DNA from: CAIYRG01 sp035577685
Lineage (GTDB): Bacteria > Pseudomonadota > Alphaproteobacteria > Micropepsales > Micropepsaceae
Direction: 5' to 3'
Assembly: GCA_035577685.1 (NCBI GenBank)
Contig: DATLVC010000073.1
Location: 1 to 6,538, forward strand
Length of the DNA stretch: 6,538 nucleotides
This document shows positions 1 through 4,097 of the stretch, piece by piece; the first letter of the stretch is position 1, and each line of letters opens with the position of its first letter. A program made the position numbers and the translations under genes. The notes below the pieces were generated by a model that was not told the DNA's origin, searched no databases, and saw nothing but the letters and a program-made list of their open reading frames with translations.

Positions 1-1
1 G

Positions 2-451
2 TTGTCCGAGATCAAATTCGAGCCGGTGGCGAAATACGATCCGAAGGCTCCGCCGGCCAAGGAATTCCTCGGCCACATCACACTGACGGTATCGCGGGAC
101 GGCTTCATCTACGCCGCCGACCGAGTAGCGGATCGCATTCAGGTCTATACCAAGGCCGGCAAATTCGTGCGCGAGTTCACCGTGGCGCCGGAAACATTGG
201 ATCGCGGGTCGACGGGCGGCATGGCGCTCTCGCCCGACCAGAAATATCTCTATGTGTCCGACATCATGAACAATGTGATCTGGATCGTGAACCGCAGCGA
301 CGGCAAGACGGTCGGTCATTTCGGTTTCGCCGGCCATAGCGGCGGCGGCCTGCATTGGGTGCACATGGTGGCCACCGATTCCAAAGGCAACGTCTATACG
401 GGCGAAGTCGATACCGGCAAACGCGTGCAGCGGTTCCTGGTGAAGAACTGA
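2..451 (+). CDS. NHL-type six-bladed beta-propeller protein, C-terminal part (5' truncated)
   Basis: The gene is open from the left edge to a TGA at 449-451, so only the last 149 codons are seen and the true start lies upstream. The visible part holds about three propeller strand sets. The first runs from about residue 26 to 57 with the typical pattern of G-x-I/Y-A-A-D, then R-I-Q-V-Y, then a G-K-F turn. The second spans about residues 70-108 (MALSPD, YLYVSD, VIWIV). The last spans about 118-149 (VATDSKGNVYTGEV, then VQRF). This spacing is characteristic of NHL/SMP-30-like propellers, including bacterial relatives of peptidyl-alpha-hydroxyglycine amidating lyase. The substrate is not evident, and the catalytic and signal peptide regions, if any, lie outside the window. 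The gene converges on the minus-strand hydrolase and ends 20 bases before a terminator hairpin. The propeller fold is well supported; the function is unknown. Confidence 0.8.
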   Translation: MSEIKFEPVAKYDPKAPPAKEFLGHITLTVSRDGFIYAADRVADRIQVYTKAGKFVREFTVAPETLDRGSTGGMALSPDQKYLYVSDIMNNVIWIVNRSDGKTVGHFGFAGHSGGGLHWVHMVATDSKGNVYTGEVDTGKRVQRFLVKN

Positions 452-470
452 CAGCGCACGTCGCCACGAA

Positions 471-507
471 AAAAGCCGGAAAATCGGTCTCCCGATTTCC
501 GGCTTTT
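471..507. terminator. Bidirectional Rho-independent terminator between convergent genes
   Basis: The left arm (471-487) and right arm (492-507) are complementary over 16 base pairs, with one bulged A in the left arm and a 4-base loop TCTC. The stem has a GC-rich core, GCCGG paired with CCGGC. Reading rightward, the arm ends in TTTT then CCTTT. Reading leftward, it ends in a run of six T. It lies between the propeller stop (451) and the hydrolase stop (528-530), so it can end transcripts from both sides. The leftward T-tract is the better one, so it should work best for the metallo-hydrolase gene. Confidence 0.88.
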
Positions 508-527
508 CCTTTGATGCGGGCGCTTAA

Positions 528-1463
528 TCAGCCGGCTTTCGCCGCCAGCTTCGCTTTTTCCGTTTCCACCGCTTTGCGCGCGGCGGCCTGGGTCTGTTTC
601 GCCCGCTGCTCCCAGGCGGCGGGATCGACGAAGGGGTGCGGATCGCCGGGCTTGCGGTCCTTCAGCTTCATCGCGCGTTCGAGCACGCCGCCGCCCGGAT
701 AGCCGTTCGGGTCCGCCCAGCTGTGGATCATCAAATTCACCTGCACGCCTTTGATCGCGGCGACCTTGTCGGCGGTCTCGACAGCCTGCTCGGCGTCCTT
801 CAAGCCGCCACGATAACCCTGTCCGCCCTGAAGAATGGCGACATAGGGCTTGCCGCCGTCATAGACCTTGATGCCTTCGGTCGTCAGCACGCCCGGCGTA
901 TGGCCCGGCTGATGATGGAAAATCAGGTGCTGGTCGCCGAGGTCCAGATGGTCGCCTTCCTTCACCACCATGTCCTTCTTGGGCATGCGGTTGATGCCGC
1001 CATTTTCGCGGTTGCCCTTCTTCCCATCGAGATCGGCGATCATCTGCCAGTCTTCCTCGAGTGCCACGACGCGGGCGCCGGTCCACTCCTGGATCTTCGC
1101 TGCGCCCCCGACATGGTCGAGATGGCCGTGCGACAGCACGATGTATTTGATGTCCTTCGGGTTGATGCCGACCTTCTTGATGTTGTCCATCACGTGGTCG
1201 ACGAAGGGCTCCTGCGTGGTGTCGAACAGGATGTCGCCCTGGGGCGTGGTCAGGAGCCACACCGAGACATAGCAGGGGCCGACCAGATAGAGATTGTCGA
1301 AGACCTTGAACGGCTCGATGTTCTGAATCGAATTGTCCCGGGCGCGGGTCACGCGGCAGGTCTTGCTGTACGGCTCCGTCTGATCGGCGGCCGTGGCGAA
1401 ATCGGCCACGAACAAAGCGGCCACGGCCGTGCCCGCCGCAAGCATGGTACGTATGGTTTTCAT
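528..1463 (-). CDS. Exported MBL-fold metallo-hydrolase, subclass B3 metallo-beta-lactamase-like
   Basis: This 311-residue protein begins with a Sec-type signal peptide: K and R near the start, a hydrophobic stretch at about 7-21, and a likely cleavage after the Ala-rich segment near residue 26. The mature enzyme is therefore probably periplasmic. The zinc motif HGHLDH is at 112-117 (H112, H114, D116, H117). H188 in PGHTPG and H247 in MIHSWADP complete a two-zinc set arranged as in subclass B3 enzymes (H116/H118/H196 and D120/H121/H263 in BBL numbering). The N-terminal strand pattern (YLVGPCYVSVWLL, then GDILFDTT) and the helical C-terminal tail also resemble B3 proteins. The substrate is not determined: B3-like folds include true carbapenemases, lactonases and enzymes of unknown role. 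The ATG at 1461-1463 has a strong AGGGGAGGA four bases upstream. The gene ends at a shared terminator and is divergent from the HAD gene. Confidence 0.9.
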   Translation of the reverse strand: MKTIRTMLAAGTAVAALFVADFATAADQTEPYSKTCRVTRARDNSIQNIEPFKVFDNLYLVGPCYVSVWLLTTPQGDILFDTTQEPFVDHVMDNIKKVGINPKDIKYIVLSHGHLDHVGGAAKIQEWTGARVVALEEDWQMIADLDGKKGNRENGGINRMPKKDMVVKEGDHLDLGDQHLIFHHQPGHTPGVLTTEGIKVYDGGKPYVAILQGGQGYRGGLKDAEQAVETADKVAAIKGVQVNLMIHSWADPNGYPGGGVLERAMKLKDRKPGDPHPFVDPAAWEQRAKQTQAAARKAVETEKAKLAAKAG

Positions 1464-1466
1464 AAA

Positions 1467-1475
1467 TCCTCCCCT
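1467..1475 (-). promoter_or_regulatory. Strong Shine-Dalgarno of the metallo-hydrolase gene
   Basis: On the minus strand the sequence AGGGGAGGA lies four bases before the ATG at 1463. It is the strongest ribosome binding site in the window and fixes the start of the hydrolase at a position that keeps the signal peptide intact. Spacing is counted from the last A to the ATG. Confidence 0.8.
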
Positions 1476-1520
1476 GGGCTGAATTGCATCTGGCGCGCAA
1501 TCTATCGGCCCCCAAAAGAG

Positions 1521-1562
1521 ATGTCATCCCGGCCGGGCGCGGGGGCGAAAGACCCGGGCCGG
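1521..1562. repeat. REP-like imperfect palindrome in the divergent intergenic spacer
   Basis: CCGGCC at 1529-1534 pairs with GGCCGG at 1557-1562, and GGG at 1535-1537 pairs with CCC at 1553-1555. One G (1556) is bulged and the loop is 15 bases (1538-1552). The left side begins TGTCATCCCGGCC. Short palindromes starting GTCATCCCGG or similar are frequent intergenic repeats in many alphaproteobacteria, so this may be a diverged copy. No T-tract follows, so it is not a classic terminator. It lies in the untranslated region upstream of the HAD gene. No other copy is present in the window, so repeat status is an inference. Confidence 0.4.
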
Positions 1563-1577
1563 CAAGTTTGGTTTGAC

Positions 1578-1583
1578 GAGGAG
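1578..1583 (+). promoter_or_regulatory. Shine-Dalgarno that decides the HAD gene start
   Basis: GAGGAG lies 10 bases before the ATG at 1594 and 25 bases before the in-frame ATG at 1609. The in-frame TTG at 1573 lies upstream of the motif and so cannot use it. This favours 1594 as the start. I saw no convincing -35/-10 pair for either of the two divergent genes in the 130-base spacer 1464-1593. Confidence 0.6.
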
Positions 1584-1593
1584 CACCTCGTTC

Positions 1594-2469
1594 ATGCATG
1601 CCGTTCCCATGAACGATATCTCTGCGGCGCCGCCGATTCTGAACGGCCTGTCCGAAATCGCCGGCGATTACGATGCCGCCATCTGCGATGTCTGGGGCGT
1701 GCTCCACAATGGCAAAGAGGCCTATTTGCGGGCGGCCGATGCCATGCGCCGATTCCGGGCAACGCGCGGGCCGGTCATCCTTTTGTCGAATGCGCCCCGG
1801 CTGGCAGATGGTGTGGAGGCCCTGTTCGATCGCGTCGGCCTGCCGCGCGATTTCTATGACGGCATTGTCACATCCGGGATCGCGGCGCGCGCCGATCTCT
1901 CGCGTCGAACCGAAGCCGGCCCGCTCGCGATGTTCTATCTTGGCCCCCCGCGCGACAATCCGCTCTACGAAGGGTTGAATCTCGAACTGGTCGGTCCGGA
2001 GAAGGCCGAGCTCGTGCTCTGCACCGGCTTTTACGACGACGAAACCGAAACGCCGGACGATTATCGCGGCATGCTCGAAGGCTTCCGGGCGCGCGCGCTG
2101 CCGTTCCTCTGCGCAAACCCCGATATCATCGTGCAGCGGGGCGACAAGCTGATTTTTTGTGCAGGCGCCATCGCCCGGCTTTACGAAACGCTAGGCGGAG
2201 AGGTCGTGTATTACGGCAAGCCCTATGCGCCGGTGTTCGAGAGGGCGGTGGCCGAGGCGCGGGCGCTGGCACCCGTCAAACGCCCGCTGGTCATCGGCGA
2301 CGGCATCGACACCGACATACTGGGCGCGTACCGCATGGGGTTGGATGCGCTTTTCATCGGTGGCGGCATCCATGGCGCCGAACTGAAAGACCACCCTGAA
2401 ACGCTCGGCAAATTGCTGCAAAAGAGCGGCGTTACCGCCCGCGCCGCGATGCCTGCGCTGCTGTGGTGA
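1594..2469 (+). CDS. HAD superfamily class IIA hydrolase, TIGR01459 type
   Basis: The protein has 291 residues from the ATG at 1594; an alternative ATG at 1609 would remove five. All four HAD motifs are in order. Motif I is CDVWGVLHNG at 31-40 with nucleophile D32. Motif II is LLSNAPR with S65. Motif III is YYGKP with K209. Motif IV is GDGIDTDILGA at 235-245 with D236, D239 and D241. The class IIA cap lies between motifs II and III. The general acid Asp two residues after the nucleophile is replaced by W34. The family is distantly related to NagD-like phosphatases and is frequent next to ribF/ileS in alphaproteobacteria. A phosphatase role on a small metabolite is possible, but the substrate is unknown. 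It is the first gene of the rightward run, followed after 56 bases by the MaoC gene. Confidence 0.9.
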   Translation: MHAVPMNDISAAPPILNGLSEIAGDYDAAICDVWGVLHNGKEAYLRAADAMRRFRATRGPVILLSNAPRLADGVEALFDRVGLPRDFYDGIVTSGIAARADLSRRTEAGPLAMFYLGPPRDNPLYEGLNLELVGPEKAELVLCTGFYDDETETPDDYRGMLEGFRARALPFLCANPDIIVQRGDKLIFCAGAIARLYETLGGEVVYYGKPYAPVFERAVAEARALAPVKRPLVIGDGIDTDILGAYRMGLDALFIGGGIHGAELKDHPETLGKLLQKSGVTARAAMPALLW

Positions 2470-2471
2470 CT

Positions 2472-2485
2472 TGCCCCTAGGGGCA
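2472..2485. repeat. Perfect 14-bp palindrome between the HAD and MaoC genes
   Basis: TGCCCCTAGGGGCA reads identically on both strands. It starts two bases after the HAD stop codon and has CTAG at its centre, with no loop. There is no T-tract after it, so it is not a standard terminator. It could be a dimeric protein binding site, a hairpin protecting an mRNA 3' end, or chance. The role is unknown. Confidence 0.5.
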
Positions 2486-2525
2486 GCGCCCGATAAGAGA
2501 CGTCGGTGTACCAAAAGGACCGGCC

Positions 2526-2960
2526 ATGACCGCGATTGTCCGCCATTACCTCGAAGATTTGCGCATCGGCCAGTCCGCCAGCTACACCCGCGAGATCACC
2601 GAAAGCGACATCCAGCAATTCGGCGCCGTCTCGGGCGACCTGAACCCGCTGCATTTCGATGAAGAGTACGCCAAGACGACGATTTTTCGCGGACGCATCG
2701 CGCACGGCATGCTGTCGGCGAGCTTTCTCTCCACCGTTTTCGGAACACAGCTTCCGGGCGCTGGCTCGATATTCCTGAGCGCAACCATCCGGTTCAAGGC
2801 GCCGGTGCGGATCGGCGACACGGTTGTGGCCAGCTGCACCGTGCGCGAAATCGACACCCAGAAGGGTCGCGTCATCTTCGACTGCGTGTGCAAGGTTGGC
2901 GACACCGTCGTGATCGAAGGCGACGCCATGTTGAAGGTACCCTCGCGCAACGCGAGCTGA
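2526..2960 (+). CDS. MaoC family dehydratase, PhaJ-like (R)-specific enoyl-CoA hydratase
   Basis: This 144-residue single hot-dog domain protein is close to the usual PhaJ length. It carries the hydratase 2 motif SGDLNPLHFDEEYA at 36-49, with the expected catalytic pair D38 and H43. It then has the conserved AHGML at 59-63, a QLPGAGSIFL segment, and RFKAPVRIGDTV near 89-100, an order matching Aeromonas-type PhaJ. The predicted reaction is reversible hydration of trans-2-enoyl-CoA to (R)-3-hydroxyacyl-CoA in the cytoplasm, which can feed polyhydroxyalkanoate synthesis. The true acyl substrate is unproven, and MaoC-like proteins also serve other pathways. The ATG at 2526 has AAGGA six bases upstream. 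ribF starts 20 bases after the stop, so co-transcription with the HAD gene and ribF is likely. No pha genes are visible nearby. Confidence 0.88.
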   Translation: MTAIVRHYLEDLRIGQSASYTREITESDIQQFGAVSGDLNPLHFDEEYAKTTIFRGRIAHGMLSASFLSTVFGTQLPGAGSIFLSATIRFKAPVRIGDTVVASCTVREIDTQKGRVIFDCVCKVGDTVVIEGDAMLKVPSRNAS

Positions 2961-2980
2961 CGAGTCCAGCGAAGCCGTCA

Positions 2981-3943
2981 ATGCGGATTTTGCGTCATTA
3001 CCGCCATCCACCGGCCGAAGCCAAAGGTGCCGTCGTGGCCCTTGGCAATTTCGATGGCGTGCATCGCGGTCACCAGGCGCTGATCGGCGAGGCGGCGAAC
3101 ATCGCGAAGGCCACGGGGCGGCCTTTGGCGGCGATGGTGTTCGAGCCTTACCCGCGGGAATTTTTCCGGCCCCAGGACGAACCGTTCCGGCTGACGCCGT
3201 TCCGCGCCAAGGCGCGCCTGCTGCAGGATTTGGGAATCGAATGGCTGATCGTGCTCGGCTTCGATGCGGAGATGGCCGGCAAGCTTGCCCAGGATTTCGT
3301 CATGGATGTGCTGGTGCACGAGCTTGAGGTCTCCCATGTCGTGGTGGGCGAGGATTTCCGCTTCGGCAAGGGGCGGAGCGGCGACGTCACGGTTTTGCGC
3401 TACATGGGCGAGATGGAAGGGTTCGGGACAACCATCTTCCACGCCGTGTCGGACCATGGCGAGAAGATCTCGTCCTCCAAGGTGCGGGCCGCCTTGAGGG
3501 CTGGCCGCCCGGAGGAAGCCGCGCAATTGCTCGGCCATTGGTGGAGCGTGGAAAGTCACGTCGCCTCCGGCGACAAACGCGGGCGCGAACTCGGGTTCCC
3601 GACCGCCAATCTCAAGCTGGAACACACGTTGCAGCCCGCCTTCGGGGTCTACGTCGTACGGGCGCGGCCGTCGGGGGATTCGAAAGTCTATGACGGTGTC
3701 GCCAATTTCGGGGTGCGCCCGATGTTCCCTTTGTCGGCGCCCCTGATGGAGGTGCATTTGTTCGATTTCTCCGGCGAGCTGTACGGGGAGATTCTCAATA
3801 TTGAGCTGATCGGCTATTTGCGGGGCGAACAGGCGTTCGACAGCCTCGATGCCTTAAAGGTCCAGATGGCGGCGGATTGCGCCGAGGCGCGGCGCCTCCT
3901 GGCTTCGGCCGGGACGCATGGCGAAGCCGCGCTGGACCGCTAA
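2981..3943 (+). CDS. ribF: Bifunctional riboflavin kinase / FMN adenylyltransferase RibF
   Basis: RibF converts riboflavin to FMN and then FAD in the cytoplasm. The 320-residue length matches the family. The N-terminal adenylyltransferase domain shows GNFDGVHRGH at 22-31, FEPYPREFF at 54-62, GEDFRFGKGRSGD at 123-135 and the ISSSKVR motif at 163-169. The C-terminal flavokinase domain shows GDKRGRELGFPTANL at 197-211, GVANFGVRP at 239-247, the likely catalytic E257 in MEVHLFDF, and the FDSLDALKVQ helix at 286-295. The residue after GVRP is Met where Thr is common, a minor change. The frame stays open upstream into the MaoC gene, but ATG 2981 gives the usual short N-terminus before GNFDG. The site before it has no clear Shine-Dalgarno, so coupling to upstream translation is possible. 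ileS follows after 154 bases. Confidence 0.96.
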   Translation: MRILRHYRHPPAEAKGAVVALGNFDGVHRGHQALIGEAANIAKATGRPLAAMVFEPYPREFFRPQDEPFRLTPFRAKARLLQDLGIEWLIVLGFDAEMAGKLAQDFVMDVLVHELEVSHVVVGEDFRFGKGRSGDVTVLRYMGEMEGFGTTIFHAVSDHGEKISSSKVRAALRAGRPEEAAQLLGHWWSVESHVASGDKRGRELGFPTANLKLEHTLQPAFGVYVVRARPSGDSKVYDGVANFGVRPMFPLSAPLMEVHLFDFSGELYGEILNIELIGYLRGEQAFDSLDALKVQMAADCAEARRLLASAGTHGEAALDR

Positions 3944-3958
3944 CCCGAAAGGTTGTTA

Positions 3959-3973
3959 GAACGGCGCCCGTTC
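3959..3973 (+). promoter_or_regulatory. Small hairpin in the ileS leader, with a downstream repeat
   Basis: GAACGG at 3959-3964 pairs with CCGTTC at 3968-3973 around a 3-base loop. The right-hand part, GCGCCCGTTC (3964-3973), recurs exactly at 4065-4074, 24 bases before the ileS start. The left arm GAACGG could therefore pair with either copy, which would give two exclusive foldings. There is no T-tract after the first hairpin. A regulatory role is an inference from the pattern. Confidence 0.35.
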
Positions 3974-4028
3974 AAACGCTCAAGCGAATCATGGTCATGC
4001 GGGTCACGAGGACGATGCGAATTCGAAG

Positions 4029-4063
4029 CCCGGAGGCGTAGCGTAGCCGCCTTCGGGAATTTT
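4029..4063 (+). terminator. Hairpin with short T-tract in the ribF-ileS gap: weak terminator, attenuator or REP
   Basis: The arm 4029-4038 pairs fully with 4048-4057 over ten positions, including one G-U pair, around a 9-base loop TAGCGTAGC. The hairpin is followed by AATTTT. The flanks GCGAATT and AATTTTCGC could add a second, imperfect outer stem. It may end part of the ribF transcript, attenuate ileS, or be a palindromic intergenic repeat. The T-tract is short and the two A residues weaken it as a terminator. I saw no convincing ileS promoter in 3944-4097. Confidence 0.45.
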
Positions 4064-4097
4064 CGCGCCCGTTCTGTCCCTCTGAGAAAGACCAGCC

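Noticed and set aside
1464..1593. Sigma-70 promoters for the divergent gene pair
   Set aside because: Partial hexamers such as TTGCAT (1484-1489) lack a partner at 16-18 bases. Promoters are likely present but cannot be placed from the sequence.
636..1859. A 407-codon plus-strand open frame
   Set aside because: It runs antisense to the metallo-hydrolase and out of frame through the HAD gene start. It has no plausible domain, while both overlapped genes have strong motifs.
2888..2980. Possible 31-residue N-terminal extension of RibF
   Set aside because: The extension is Arg-rich, overlaps the MaoC gene in another frame and does not resemble RibF N-termini. ATG 2981 gives the expected distance to GNFDG.
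2223..3011. A 262-codon minus-strand open frame over the HAD and MaoC genes
   Set aside because: It is antisense to two well-supported genes and crosses their spacer, with a low-complexity composition typical of shadow frames.
2978..3757. A 259-codon minus-strand open frame opposite ribF
   Set aside because: The plus strand encodes complete RibF motifs. The antisense product is His/Arg/Pro-rich with no domain.
3953..3981. TTGTTA as a -35 box for ileS
   Set aside because: The sequence at proper spacing (near 3976) does not resemble a -10 box, so a promoter is not supported.
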